From Arctopsyche grandis (Eukaryota; Arthropoda; Insecta; Trichoptera; Hydropsychidae), in the NCBI RefSeq assembly GCF_051622035.1, contig NC_135367.1, positions 13,444,501 to 13,508,500 on the forward strand: a DNA stretch of 64,000 nt, given 5' to 3'. Positions 32,160-45,274 of this stretch are shown here, piece after piece; positions within the stretch are counted from its first letter, which is position 1, and every line of letters begins with the position of its first letter. Position numbers and translations under genes: made by a program. A model generated the notes under the pieces. That model was not told where the DNA came from. It did not search any database and saw only the letters and a program-made list of their open reading frames with translations.

Positions 32160-32500
32160 ATTGCAACGATTTTCCGAATAAAGCTGCTGCTAGTTGACCA
32201 TCATAGCTAGATGTCTATGAATTTTGATATTACGAATCGCCGAATGTTGCGCGTTTCCACTTTTAAAAGGAAAGCGGCAACGAAAATTGGCAAGCGAGAA
32301 CCGGTACAGCGTGATTTTCCGCAATGGACAGTTGTTATTAATCGCGTCCTGTTGACTATCGGCAGTTGACTAATTTTTGGTGAGTAGAAAATACTCGAAT
32401 CATATAATAGATTTAAATTGAAAAAAAAGATGCGATATTCAAATTTTAATTCTTTTATTATTTACAGTTCATTATTGTATTTTCTAGTCTAAAATCTCAT
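32160..32500 (+). promoter_or_regulatory. Probable 5' untranslated exon and intron of the MADF gene
   Basis: A donor-like GTGAGTAG at 32380 and an acceptor TTATTTACAG ending at 32467 could splice an untranslated leader to the coding exon. No in-frame coding sequence lies upstream. The promoter itself is not identified. Confidence 0.35.
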
Positions 32501-33553
32501 TTGATGATGAATTCGAATATGTCGATGAATTCCAACATGTCAATGAATTCTGGTATATTGGTGAATGGTGGTACGATGATTAATTGGGCCCGTGATAAAA
32601 CCATTGTACTGATAAATGCGTATAGACAGGCAGAGTGTATATGGGACACTAATCACGTCAAGCACAAATGTAGGTTTTCCCTTAAATCCGCTTGGGATGA
32701 AATCTCAAACGCTGTGGGGTGTGATGTGTCGGAAATAAAACGTAAAGTAAAAAATTTATGCACCCAATTTTATAGAGAAAACAAAAAGTATCAAGAGCAT
32801 AGAAAAGTTGGAGCTGAATATATATCTAGGTGGTTCGCATATGACTATATGATGTTTCTAGCAAGGGACAAAAGTGAATCATATGAAGAAGACGGACTGC
32901 AAGACGAGGTGAGATATTGTTTAATTTATTTATATGGAACGGCACTTAAATTGGACCATTTTTAATTCATTTTAATTTTAAGTATTTGAAAATGTATTCA
33001 AATTATATAAAACTTTGTTTGAAGTCAATCAAAATGCCTTGGTTTTTTTATTTTATTTTAGGACGCTTTTGATATTTCTGATGATGAAATCGATGTGCAG
33101 GATGTCAAACCCCAAAATCTTCAAAATGGCAATATTGTTATTGAATTGCCTCAGTTTCCGCCTGTAGAACAGCCTTGCGAAGATCCTCTTGTAATATCAA
33201 CTTCTACTCCTATTGTAAAGCCTCCCGTAGCCTCCCCAATGAAAAAAGTCTCATCCTTTCGTAATCATCACAAACCATTAAAGAAGATAAATATTGATGA
33301 AAAGCGACGTGAAACGTACGCAATCATGAAGGGTATATATAATAAAAGAAACAGAAGGAACGACTGTGACATATTTGGAGAGCTCATTGCTGCCAAAATG
33401 AAAAATTTGAAAACGGACTATGCTAGAATGACAGTCGAGCAAAAAATATCAAAGATATTGTGGAATGCAAGTATGGGAAAGTATAACTATTCGGGACCGC
33501 CCATTTCTTCACAGTCCTCGGATAGCGACGGCGAATCGAACAATTTCCTTTAG
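32501..33553 (+). CDS. MADF-domain protein (two exons)
   Basis: Exons 32501-32908 and 33062-33553 (GTGAGA..TTTTAG, phase 0) give 299 residues. After a short MNSNMS-type repeat at the N-terminus (24-nt tandem repeats in the DNA), residues 33 to about 120 form a MADF domain: KTIVLINAYRQAECIWDTNH, SAWDEISNAV, VKNLCTQFYRENKK and WFAYDYMMFL. A Pro/Ser-rich linker follows. The last 40 residues, with FGELIAAKMKNL and EQKISKILWNASMG, resemble the conserved C-terminal segment found in many insect MADF proteins. MADF domains bind DNA, and such proteins usually act as transcriptional co-regulators; the target is unknown. Two adjacent ATGs are possible starts; I used the first. The frame is intact, and it appears to be a functional host gene. 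Confidence 0.85.
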
Positions 33554-34267
33554 TGAAATGATGTAGATTAAAATTTAACAGATTTGTTTTAAAATGTGTA
33601 AGTTTTGTACAAAATTATCCTAAGTTGCATGATTTTATAATATTTATATATAAAATGTAAAAATAGTCATTGAAACAATTTTTTTAAATATACACCATAT
33701 ACACATACAAGTATGTATGTACATATGTACATACATATGTATGTTTATACAAGTATTTTATTTGATGCAAAGTAGATAAAAAAAATCTTAATGAAACATA
33801 TGTATATACAGGGAAAAGCTCTTTCAAAATAACTTTTGCTAAACATTCTACACTATACTTGCATTTCATTACTTAATAACTGTATTTTCAGTCTTTCCTA
33901 CTATAGAGTGCCTTAGTAATTATTTTTAGAATAATAATAGTATTACAAATTATACTTTCAGTCTTGTTTTCCAGTTTCTAAATTCAAAAAAATGCATGCA
34001 TTGCATTACATGCAATGTAATATTTTATTTCATTACCTAGCTTAAGGGATAGGTCACAGAAATTAGTCGATCGAATTTATAGTAATTGGCCAATTACACT
34101 GAGCAACAAACTATCGAACTATAAAAATCGATTGAAATTTCCATCGTTGACCAAACCGCGCAAAATGGCAAAGCTTTAAAACGATCGGAAGACTACATGA
34201 ATTTTAGCTCAATCGTTTGTGAAATGAAATATAGAAAAGCCTAGTAAAAATCACGCTTTTTTTTCTT
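33554..34267. other. 3' flank of the MADF gene, no further gene
   Basis: AT-rich. A dense cluster of the palindromic ACATACATATGTATGT motif lies at 33705-33745. Nothing coding is supported. Confidence 0.5.
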
Positions 34268-34543
34268 ACTAATCAATCATTACTAATTTTGACCCACTAA
34301 ATTCGAATATGACAATAATTTTTGTTGGCTTTTTCTCGTTTATGAGATACAGGCATATAAGCGTTTAAAAACATGCAATTTTTACAGATTTTTGGCTTTT
34401 ACAGTCTTTAAATCAAAATATGGTATTGCTGTACCAAAAGTAAGTATTGGAATCAATAATCAGCGCATTCAATGAGAAAAAGCGAACAAAAATCATTGTC
34501 ATATTCGAATTTAGTGGGTCAAACTTAGTATTTATTGATTAGT
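34268..34543. mobile_element. MITE with about 74-bp terminal inverted repeats
   Basis: The left arm (34268-34341, ACTAATCAATCATTACTAAT..) and the reverse complement of the right arm (34470-34543, ACTAATCAATAAATACTAAG..) share long identical blocks such as TTTGACCCACTAAATTCGAA and TATGACAAT. The total is 276 bp with no coding capacity. A target duplication could not be fixed. Confidence 0.8.
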
Positions 34544-34587
34544 CAATATATACAAGCGCAACACAGACTTCTACATATTATGTACAT

Positions 34588-37298
34588 CAGTGGCGTATAT
34601 TGGGTGTGTGCTAGGTGTGCGGCGCACACCCGTGAAAACCAAAGACCACATAAAGTAGTATTTTAATACAAAATAATGTGTTGTTGTATAAGCAGGCATT
34701 GATGTGTATGGTGTATTTACCGCGTGCGCTAAATGTATGGTGTATGGTGTGGTGTGCAGTCTGCAGCGTGTTGTGTGATGTGTGTATGTAGTTTGTGCGC
34801 CGCGACGAGAGAATACCTATGCCGTGCAGCAAATTGGTGGGTTTGGTTGGAGTGTGCAGGCGGATATTCGCTTGTATAGGTTTGTTCGCGATATTAAGAC
34901 GTACGGTGTGCTACGACTTCAGAGCACCGCGCAACAGTCGGCAATTGACCAATGCGATGCGGCACGTGGTCTCGTACTTTTTCGCACATTCGTATTTTTA
35001 TGGTCATATTATTACCTCTAATAACTAATAATGGCTAACAGTGTTCAAGACATTTTAACTATTCCGTTTTCAAATAGAAGTTTTGAGATAAAATTAAAAA
35101 TAATTAAAGATGGGAAACCGTGTCCGTCTCTTCCAAATTTATCCAGTTTGCATAAAGAAAAAACAAAAGTTTACACTAGACATTTTTGCGTTTCAAATTA
35201 TAAAAAATTCGAATGGATTACAGGCTGTGAAATTCGATCCAAACTTTTCTGCTGGCCATGTTTATTGTTCTCCAAAGATATTAATGTGTGGAACAAAGAA
35301 GGATTTGCTGATCTCAACCATTTGACAGCAGCACTGAAGAAACACGAAGGATCGCAGGCACACGTTCAATCATTTCTTTCCATACAAATGTTTGGCAAAC
35401 AACGAATCGACGTATTAATTGACAGTCAACGTAAAGCCGAAATAAGTCGACATAATGAACAAGTAAATAAAAATAGAGATGTTTTAAAACGAATTATTAA
35501 CGCAATAATCTATCTAGGAAAACAAGAACTGTCCCTGCGAGGTCACGACGAGTCATGTAATTCCGTAAACAAAGGCAATTACATTGAATATCTAAATGCT
35601 CTTCGAGAATATGATTCTGTTTTAGATACTCATTTAAATACTGCTACTACCTTTCGTGGTACTTCTCCAAGTATACAAAATGACATAATCGAAGCAATCT
35701 CTCATGTTATTAAAGTTCATATAAAAAATGAAGTAGAGTCAGCAAGTTTTGTTGCTATTATTCTCGATGAAACTTCAGATATAATGACAAAATCACAGCT
35801 CTCAACAGTTTTACGTTTTGTATGTAAAGGCAATGTACATGAACGGTTTATTAGTTTTACAGACGTTAGTGCTGATAAAACATCTAATGGTCTATTCTAA
35901 TGGTGAACATAGTTGAAGAATTTAAAATTCAAGACAAATTGGTTGGACAGACTTATGGTGGAGCAAGTGTAATGAGTGGACACGTAAATGGTTTGCAATC
36001 CAAAGTCCTCAATGCTTATCCTTTTGCTCTTTTTACACACTGTTATGCTCATGTATTGAATTTAGTATTGCAGCAAGGTCTTTCTGATATTAAAGAAAGT
36101 AAATCATTTTTTCAAACTTTAAATGGATTGTCTACATACTTTTCAAAATCTTCCAAAAGAGTATTCGCTTTACAGGAATTTGTGACAAAAAGACTTCCCT
36201 CTGTAGCACCCACAAGGTGGAATTTTACATCTCGTTTAAGTAGCACAGTACAACAATACAGAAGTCAATTTACATATTTTTTTTCGACATGTTATAGAAA
36301 ATTGTGAATTATGGGACACAGATACTGTTATAAAAGCACGAGGGTTTTTAGGCTTTTTAGAGGATTTTCAAACAATTAAACTTCTTCAATTTTTTTCAAA
36401 ACTGTTTGGAATAACTGATGTTTTGTATAACATTCTTCAATCTAAATCTTCGGACGTTTTATATTGTTGTAAAAAAATTAATGATGTTTTGCAGCAACTG
36501 AAATACGAAAGGTATAATAATTTTGAAATGTTATGGAATAATTATTTAAATGAAAAAAATGATGATCATGATCGTAGGCCACAAAGATTAAAAAATTATT
36601 CAGAAGTAGAAGATAAAACTTCATTTCGTCAATTATATTTCAAAATAGTTGATAGCATAATCGCACAAGTCGAATGTAGATATTCTTCACTTTCCAAATT
36701 AGAATATTTCCACCTTCTTTGTAATGATAAATATGACGAATATAAAGAAAATTTTCCAAATGTTTTAATTAATAAATTAAAAGATTTTTATGGATCACTG
36801 TTTGATTATATTCGATTGAAAAACGAACTCATTGTGCTATATTCCAGCTCTGAATTTTCAGAGAAACCTGTTCATGAATTAATACAATTCATGACAAAAA
36901 ATAACCTCGAATCTGGTTTTAAAGAGGTGTTTAAGCTGGGAGAATTAATATTAACGATACCAAGCAGTACAGCTTCAGCAGAACGGTCTTTTTCGGCGCT
37001 GAAAAGAATAAAAACTTGCTATAGAGGTACGCAAGGTCAAGATAGATTATGTGGCCTTAGCTTAATTTCAATAGAAAAAAAGTTATTGGTGGAATTAAAA
37101 CAGAAAGACACATTCTATGCAGACGTGATTGAAAAGTTTATGTCTCAGAAACGTCGCATTGAACTTATGTATAAATAACTAATAAATTAAACATTTTTGT
37201 AATGCAAAACGAGTATTTTTTTTTAATTGCTAATTTTATACCCTACGCCCTACGGCATACACAGCACACCCGGTATTAACACCCACCGTCCGCCACTG
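34588..37298 (+). mobile_element. Near-complete hAT element (ZMYM1-like), 2711 bp
   Basis: It starts CAGTGGCGTATATTGGGTG and ends CACCCACCGTCCGCCACTG. It is flanked by a perfect 8-bp target duplication ATGTACAT (34580-34587 and 37299-37306). It contains a full-length but twice-frameshifted transposase. The exact duplication and largely open reading frames suggest recent activity. Confidence 0.95.
35031..37178 (+). pseudogene. hAT transposase (ZMYM1-like), two frameshifts
   Basis: Three consecutive frames make one protein of about 710 residues: 35031-35900, 35900-36307, and about 36291-37178. Domain order: N-terminal TTF/BED-like zinc finger (FEWITGCEIR, FCWPCLLFSKD, HLTAALKKHEGSQAH), linker with GHDES, first catalytic aspartate block VAIILDETSDIMTKSQL, the TYGGASVMSG and CYAHVLNLVLQQ segments of the RNase-H-like core, an insertion, then the C-terminal dimerisation block SSTASAERSFSALKRIK. 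The frame changes before MVNIVEEF (near 35898) and returns in a T run near 36277-36284. The two shifts cancel, so only the middle third is out of frame. It cuts and pastes hAT elements; this copy would not give full-length protein unless the shifts are sequencing errors. Confidence 0.9.
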
Positions 37299-37306
37299 AT
37301 GTACAT

Positions 37307-40244
37307 ACTTAAAGTAGCATTTTGTAGGGTAGCTGCTGACGAGTACATAAATATAGCAAATCTGAAAATAATATAATCTTAAGACGTTTTTAAACAAACA
37401 AAGCCAAATTTATTCGACACAGATGAAAGAATATTCAGTGTATTACGTTTTATTATTAACAAAACAAATTTAAATACATCATATTTTCATCTTAAATTCG
37501 TCACATGTGGCGATTAGGTTTGTACCAATAATCCAAACACACATCAACGATATCTAAATTTTAATTTTGATCACAATATCAAACGTTTTAACCCGCTATT
37601 ATGAGTGATATATTGATAGCAACAACAATTCACGTTTTTTGCTTTTAAAACATTTTACGTGACATAAAGAATCGTTGTTTATTTTTTTGGATTTGAATTT
37701 ATTAATGAAATTCTTTTATACCAATATATAAAAAAAACTCATCCTGATAAATATTCAAGTATTTATTATTGTGAAATAACTTTTTTTTTCATAAATCGTA
37801 TTCCGTTAACAATTTTAACATACATATGTAGTTATGTAGAATGTCCTCGTCTACTGCCTTGTCATATTATTCACTATTGAGACAAATCTTTAGAATGAAA
37901 TGAAGAAATTATCCTCGATACATATTATTAAAAAATAACTGGCAGATGTTGCAGACTTCACAGAGCGTCTACGTTTAATTCAGATAGTTAAGTTACTGAA
38001 ATTAATTGAGAAGTGTATTGTCATTGACCGCTCGGGCTAATTTTTGTTTTGTCCGTCGATTAACGTTGTCTGTCCATGAAGCAGTGTTTCTCATACATAT
38101 AATATAATAGAAATGCCGTCAACTGTTAATAAGATTTATTGTTGCACAAGTTTCTAATACAATAATATACATGGTGCTCTATACGATCTGAATGCTCATA
38201 GAAATGTAAAGGTTTGATGCTTTGTTGGAGATAATATATGTAGTATCTGTGAACATTCCGACCGCATTTACATATTTTATATCATAAATATATGTATAAT
38301 ATATTTACAAGTGTGACCTGATAATGCTAACAGAACAAACATAACTACGCTAAACAATGCTTAGTCAAAATTATAATAAAAAAAATTAACATACACTTGG
38401 AATTGAACAATTGAAATCTAAGAAACGACTAAGTTTCGACCTATTAACACGATTTTGTTAAAAAAATTACAAAGGTTGCTCGTTTACACGTGATAAAAGT
38501 TCTCCTTGAAATTCAATTATAACGTAAGTACAATATGTTTATTTAGAACATTTAACTTTAATGGTTAGTTGATATTTACAGTACTTTATTTACTATGTAT
38601 GTATTCTATGTCCCCCTTGATTTAAGTTTACATAAGTTATTTGATGTGCGTATAATACAGCTCTATTTTACTAAACAAATCAATTCGTTTGATAATACAT
38701 ATTATGTGTGGGAAACATCGATTTACAGATAGGGTAAGTTTTTATTGTACAACTAAATTTAAGACAGTGGCTTCGACAATGTTTATCTAAATCGAAATAT
38801 TAGAATATTTGGACAAGGAAGCCGCTGACATGTGATAAAGATATCTTATAAATGTAATGGACGGACTACTGACAAGTGATTTGTTTGGATTGGGTTAGCT
38901 GAAAACGAAAATGATTAATTATAGACGACAGATTTATTATTATTTAGAATATTTTATTCTTTAGATGTGTGTAAGTAGTTTTTAGAGAAATAAAGGAAAC
39001 AGAATTTAATATTCAATAGTTAGCTTGCCTTTGGCAAAACTTTTTAATTTTGAATATACATACATATGATATAGAATTTGAATATAAAGGAAAATAAATT
39101 TTAAAATATTATAAATTCACCATTAAAAATACAATTCTGTATTTGATACTTTATATAAATCAAGCGAAAACGTCTTTGAGTAAACATTTCCCTTTTCTGA
39201 GCGCTTTTCACATGACTTAATCATAATGGAAGATCTATACAATTTAAAACAAACTGCACCGCAAAAATGCAAGCTCAAGATTGGTTTTGTATTATTAAAG
39301 AAGCCACACTTGTCAACTTCACACCGATGATTCAATTTTTAACAGTTAATTTTTTATAATTAAAAAGATACAATTAGAAAATTTTTGATCTCATTTTATA
39401 CTTAAGTGTATAGATATTTATTTTCTTAAGAGTTGAATTGAAAAAAAATACAAGGAGAGAACAGTGTGATTTGTGCAAAACTTATATTAACACTTAAAAA
39501 AACTATTCGTGCCGATACAGAACTATTTTGCTTTTGACCAAAAGTGGATCTTTTGACCAAAAGGTTTACAAGTTAGAGTAACTATATTCAATATTACTCA
39601 CAGTTAATTTCAAATATAAAATACCGAATTTATTATCTGCTTGGACAATAATTCGCATAGTGAATTATGCCGTCTATAATCTGACAAACCACTAAACCAA
39701 TGTGCATATTTTACATCAAATCCAGCTAATGTAAGTACGACTTGTTCGTATATTGTTAGTAAATATTTAATTTCACGTGAAAATGTGCATATTCATAAAT
39801 AATAAAAAAAAATATCTATTCAATAAGCTATCACATGAATTCTAACAATCGGCATTTTATTTTTTGTATGTCGGTATAGATATTATATAATTTTTATAAT
39901 CATTAAATAAAAGAAATATTCTAAGCGGTATTTGTACATTAAAGTTTTAAATTTCAATTTCACACATCTATCATAATTAATCAAAGATTTTGTTTGATTT
40001 GGTAACATAAACTTATTTCAATACGTGTCTATACCGTAGTTTGGGAAAATCGTAAGATTGTATAAACAAAACTTATTCTCAGGTGAGATTTGGAAAATGT
40101 AAGGTTTAATATATATGTAAGTGGGTTTTGTATTATATTTCATCCACAATCTTCCCCATCTCGGTATAGTCAAACCTTTACATGTCAAATGCAATTATAG
40201 ATTTTGATTTCATTGTAAATAACAAGTGATATATGACATAGTAT
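37307..40244. other. Intergenic and presumed 3' untranslated region of the Ly6 gene
   Basis: AT-rich, with no credible coding frame on either strand. The part next to 40244 is presumably the 3' untranslated region of the minus-strand Ly6 gene; I cannot place its polyadenylation site with confidence. Confidence 0.45.
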
Positions 40245-40465
40245 TTATAGATATTTAACAGCCGAGTAGATAACCGAGGCTGTCGACAAGGCTGCCAACA
40301 AGGGGATGGCTGTAAGTCCATGTCCGGAGTTGCATCCTTCGGTCTCGCAGGTCTCACAAAAGACGACGCGAATCTGCTGGCTGGATGGAGTGGTGGTGCA
40401 AGTGCCCACTGGCTGATCGGGCATCTGCCACGCGCAAGATCTGATGATGGTCATGTCACCGTTGA
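40245..40465 (-). CDS. Ly6/Quiver-type surface protein, last exon
   Basis: The minus strand after an acceptor TTTTTCAG reads (V)NGDMTIIRSCAWQMPDQP, then five cysteines (SCAW, GTCTT, FCETC, GCN), ending CNSG and a hydrophobic tail (LTAIPLLAALSTASVIYSAV) followed by KYL and a stop. The tail after CN is the usual GPI-anchor signal of three-finger Ly6 proteins. It joins in phase 1 to 44305-44490 across a 3.8-kb intron. Confidence 0.88.
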
Positions 40466-43400
40466 CTGAAAAATAACATATACAACAGTTAGAACTTAAG
40501 TCAAATGCTACAAAGATAAATATAATACTGAAGGGAAAATTATTATATAAATATGTAGATATAGTAGATAGAGATTACAGTTTATGTAGGACAAGGTGGT
40601 TGGTTAATTGGGTAAATTTTTGTATTGAACTTTTGTACTAGAAGAAAGACCACCGTAATTGACGTGACCTGTAGTAGTTAAATAGCGAATTGAAGTATGT
40701 ATAGAAGAGGTTTGTAAATAAAAATAGCAATAATGGTAATGTTAAAAGAAAGTTATGTATATATATAATAATAATATTAACAATTGTCATCGAAACCGAA
40801 GTCGGTACACCTATCAGGGCCGTCGCACACTGGTTGAAATTGATAATCTATGTGTGCAAAAGTCCAAAACGAAGTTGATGTGTAAATCCCAATAGTTGTT
40901 ATATTTCTCGGTATAGAATAAACATGTGGTTCCTGAGAAAGCATAATTTTTATGTCTGCTCAATAAATAAAATACATATCGCTCACAAAAAAAAGTTTTT
41001 GTTATGGCAATATTTGTCACCTGAATTAGTCTCGTTATATACGTTAAAGTGAACGCACTGCTTTCAAAGTTCTTAAGTGTATTTTTTGTTTTAAAACTAT
41101 GGAATTTTCATCTACAGGTATGTATTATTTTTTGCATTACTTTAGTTTAATATAAATAACTATTTAGTAGTAGTATTTTTAATACAAAGTTAGAGAGTTA
41201 TGTTTGTCAATAATTTTAGATATTTTGTATTGTATTGGGCCAAAACTTTTTATATAGGCATATGTTTGGGCTGGCATATTTTTTATATATTAAAGTATGT
41301 AACACATATAAAATTAAAAAAAAAAAATTGCAACTATATAAAGTATTGTAATATATGTAAAAAAGGAATTTTATTTAATTCTCATATAAAGACAATTTAA
41401 TATATTATCCCTATTAATTTAATTCAGATTAGTGTAAATACGAATAAATACTATTACGAGCTTTTAGCTCGAAATTTTACCGATTTAAAATTCAGCACAC
41501 TTCCAATTAACACTTTTAAACAACAACAAAAAATAGTGTGGCCAGAACACTATCCCAATAAACATGTTTCAATAGAAAATACTCAATATAAAATAGTATT
41601 AACAGTGGGAAAAAATCCCAAGTGAAAATAAGTACTTTTGACTTTTGATTTGAACTGGACGACTACTTAGAGAGATTTGAAAGCTAAAAAGTACTAAAAA
41701 CGAAAGATAAAATACCTGACTGTAGATTCCAATATTCATTTTGAACAGGAAATTGACAGATTTTGAGACATCGACCGAACAACACGAAGATATAGAAAAA
41801 TCTCGCGATTTAAAAAACACATACATACATATGTATATCTCCGAATCTCGAGCCAACCAACATTTTTTATTACCAGATTCGTGTTTACTCGGCATAGATC
41901 TATAAGAAAAGTCATATCTCATCTCTGGACCATTTTTCTTGTCGACAGTGCTATTAAATGTAAATTAAAAATCAAGTGGTTTAATACTGTTGATTTTTCC
42001 CAATTTTAGCTTGCAGGAAATCTGACAACCCTATAAATAATATATACATATGTACATAACGATTATTTTGCATACTAGAATAGCAATTTATGATTACGAA
42101 ACTGAGTACGATTGTTTAAGTAATTTAAATTCATTCTAATCAAAGCTAATGTAACAGTTAACAAACACTGCACTATTCCGAGGCCTCATCGACATTGAAT
42201 ACTAATTTCATGCTAGTGAGAATTTCTCAAACGTATTTTATTGAATTCATTTATTTAGAATCATTTAATTTCTATGCATTTTTTGGTAAACTAAATACAA
42301 TATAATCTAATATGGCGATATAAATAGTATAATTGAATGTGTAAGATGGGTAGTAGGCAGGCTAAATATAGTTAATTTTATTTAACTATCTAGCTATATA
42401 TTATATAACAGGTCTATATATTATATTTACATACATATGTATATGACAATAGTATATAAAACGTGTACTACTATATATTATATATCCACTTTTCTGTCTT
42501 GAAAGAAAAATCACAAGACTCGATTAAGACCTTGTCCCAGTAGCAAAAGAAGACTTTGCTGTGGGAAACAACCATTCAACATACAACATTGTAAATAAAT
42601 ACTCACTGTTGATTTCGTTTGCGCATTTTTTTCCTCGTTTACATATTAAGTCAATGTATGTAACTATGTACATATATTGTAAATAAATCAAAAATGTATA
42701 GCAGTATTTACATACACGGTAGCACGTTTACAGTTGAGCAAACGCTATTTTTAAAAATATACGGGATGTCATAGTAAAACTATTTTCGAATTCCCTCTAA
42801 CGTGTTCTTCTTTCCTCCCCCCCCCATGATCCTCATTTTGGCTCTTCCGGCGCCTTAATCATCCAGTAATAGAATTATATATATAAACCGTAGAAAAGCG
42901 ACGAAAAAATAAAATAAACGAGACATACGAGTACCGTTTTGACAAACTGGACGAAACTCGCGTTCGTTTAAACAAACGATATTGTAATTGAACAAGCTTT
43001 GCCTCTCTCTTAATTGTTCGAAAAGAACGACTTTAATAAATATGTACAATTGGTTCGTTGAGAATGCTTAAATTCATTATACAAACATCCTGTCTTTTCA
43101 ATGTCTTCATCTTTTGTGGCCATCGTCGATGGTTCGCAACTCGAAAACTTTTCATGCCTGAAATGAACGTCCTTCGAGTCAAAAATAAACGTACTCATAA
43201 TTTATTCAAGGTGCTTTTTTTTTTTTACTTTGTTCAATCGAGGATGTCCAATTTTTACTTTTTGTCATCACTTTGAAAGAGAAGTGGGTCGTTCGATACG
43301 AAGATTGCTCGCGATAATTATTACATTGGAAGTGTTGGTGAAGTTGGCGGTCAGTTCATAAAAAAATCAATGATATGCTTTAAAGATAAGTCACAATTGA

Positions 43401-44304
43401 ATCCGAGGAGAAAATACAGTAATTTTTCTGGACTATTACATGAAGTTGGATAATTGAATTTTAAAGTAAAAAAAATTGTTATTAGGGCGAAATCACACAG
43501 GGAAAAACGGCACGTCGTGTGTTTGGCTCCCCGCTGTAGGGGTTCTCCTACATTTCTTCAAATATGGGATACACCGTTATCGATATCACTGTCAAGCAAG
43601 AATAAATACAAAGATAAAATTTTACAGAAAACACTCCAGGGGGTGATTTTGGGACTGTGTGTGCTGGGTTTTAAAGTATCTAAAAGAAACCATGTGCCGC
43701 GTTCCTTCCTGTGTGATTTCGCCATTCAAATCTTGCATCCTCATAATGATGCTCGTGGACACCACTAATAGATAGTAATCGTAGAATATGGCGAGGATCA
43801 TTATCGTGAAATGTGTAACAAAAGTTGACTAATCCCAATTTGTTTTCGCATCATCGCTTACCTCATAATTATTTATATGTTGGACTTACGTTTACTGTAA
43901 AATATTTGGGCGTGCATGGAATCAACATTTCAATAAACACCTTGGGTCAATGACAGACTAGAAATGACGCAATGAAAACAACAAACAAAACAAATAACAA
44001 AAAACAGTCTCTGGCTGGGTACTACATAGGTAACATCTGAACGAATATCGTTCAACTATTATATTATAAATATATACAATAAAAAGGTTAAGAGACATAA
44101 CAACAACATCTCCAAGGACATATGTACATTTACTATGAACCATGCAACAGTGGGAGGACAGTTGTACTATTAGAACAGGTTTGAGGTCTTGACCTCGTGA
44201 TTACACCTAACTACTATACTCTTAATTTGCATATGACCAACGATCAAAGGTATTAATCATCGATAAAAGTATTATATAGCGTGCTTAAAGAGGTCATGAC
44301 TTAC
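40466..44304 (-). other. Large intron of the Ly6 gene
   Basis: A 3.8-kb GT..AG intron in phase 1. It contains a PIF/Harbinger-like MITE at 43485-43723 and otherwise AT-rich sequence without a supported gene on either strand. Confidence 0.75.
43485..43723. mobile_element. MITE with GGGCGAAATCACACAGG ends, copy 1
   Basis: The terminal 16 bp GGCGAAATCACACAGG (43486-43501) and CCTGTGTGATTTCGCC (43708-43723) are perfectly inverted. The interior shares TTTCTTCAAATATGG, CACCGTTATCGAT, CACTCCAGGGGGTGATTTT and AAAGTATCTAAAA with 57775-58085. The open frame at 43454-43768 spans the element and is not a gene. Confidence 0.85.
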
Positions 44305-44490
44305 CCAACTGCTTGGATTTCTTGCAAACTGATCTGGCTGAAGTTATGTAGGGGTAGCTTCCACCTGAAGATTGAGCATTGCAATCGGTCAAGGAGTATC
44401 CGTGGGAACCGTATGGTACGGTGGTGTTGAACGTGTCACCACATCTTGGATCCAGATCAGACGAGCATGTCCAGCATCTGATAGCCATTC
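44305..44490 (-). CDS. Ly6/Quiver-type surface protein, penultimate exon
   Basis: Between an acceptor (TTTTTCTCAG) and a donor (GTAAGTC), the minus strand reads MAIRCWTCSSDLDPRCGDTF, then TDCN and SVCKKSKQL, giving five cysteines. With the last exon the total is ten, the full set of a three-finger Ly6/uPAR domain; CWTCSSDLDPRCGD matches the insect Quiver-like subfamily. Such proteins are small GPI-anchored surface proteins in septate-junction assembly or neuronal channel regulation. The exon begins in mid-codon, so the signal-peptide exon lies at higher coordinates and was not found. The ATG at 44507-44509 would read through the acceptor and is not the start. Confidence 0.88.
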
Positions 44491-45242
44491 CTGAGAAAAA
44501 AATGAACAATTAACATCAAAGACAACAATTAGAATATAATATATGTATTTTCATTACATTTATATTAATTATAGACTGAGCTAGAAATTTATTATTATCC
44601 ACGCGATATGTTTTTCATACTTGAGTTCGAATCTGACCTTTTTTGACCTATTAAAGAATGCAAATAGAGTTTAATCTAATGGCGAAGTATGCGATATTAT
44701 ACACTGTGAGACAATTAGCCGACTGATTAATTCACTTTATCAATCTTGATATAAACATCAGAACATTCAACGTCGAGTTGCTAGGAGATTAAAACTACGA
44801 GCAACGATATAATAACTATACATATTCTATAAAATCGAAATACGTAGTAGTTATTCTAGTTATGGTATTAGCTTGATATTTAACTACCATACATATATTT
44901 AGAACGCGGTAAAAATGAATAATTATAATGTAATTGTACGTATCTTTATCAGTGACCCAATCCTCGTCACTTTTTCTTTCAACTTTTATATACATTTTAA
45001 AATCTTTATCTTTTAAACTATGTATTATTCTAGGCTTTTTAACTAACCAACATTGCAATATGTAGGGGATAATGGGAGTAATATGCATTTTAAGGGCCAA
45101 AAAATGGTGATACGTCAAAGTTATTACTCATGTACATTTGTACATATGTATGTATGTACTCAAATAGGAGTTATTCAAACATGTATGAATGAACAATGTA
45201 TGAATGAAAATCAAACTATGATTAAAAATATGGTAAATTGTA
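44491..45242. other. Upstream part of the Ly6 gene (intron), nothing recognised
   Basis: AT-rich. No exon with a signal peptide could be supported here. Confidence 0.4.
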
Positions 45243-45270
45243 ACCAGATTATCGCAAACGATAATCTGGT
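45243..45270. repeat. Perfect 12-bp hairpin beside a repeat
   Basis: ACCAGATTATCG, loop CAAA, CGATAATCTGGT. Followed directly by CTCGAGTTCTCGTTAGTATGATA, which is also part (reversed) of the GGTTCGGTGATT elements at 29 and 3343. Confidence 0.8.
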
Positions 45271-45274
45271 ACTC

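Noticed and set aside
43454-43768. A 104-codon open frame on the plus strand
   Set aside because: It spans a MITE including both terminal repeats, and the related copy at 57775 does not keep the frame.
44294-44509. Start codon at 44507-44509 for the Ly6 protein
   Set aside because: It reads through a strong splice acceptor (TTTTTCTCAG) and gives no signal peptide, which this family needs.
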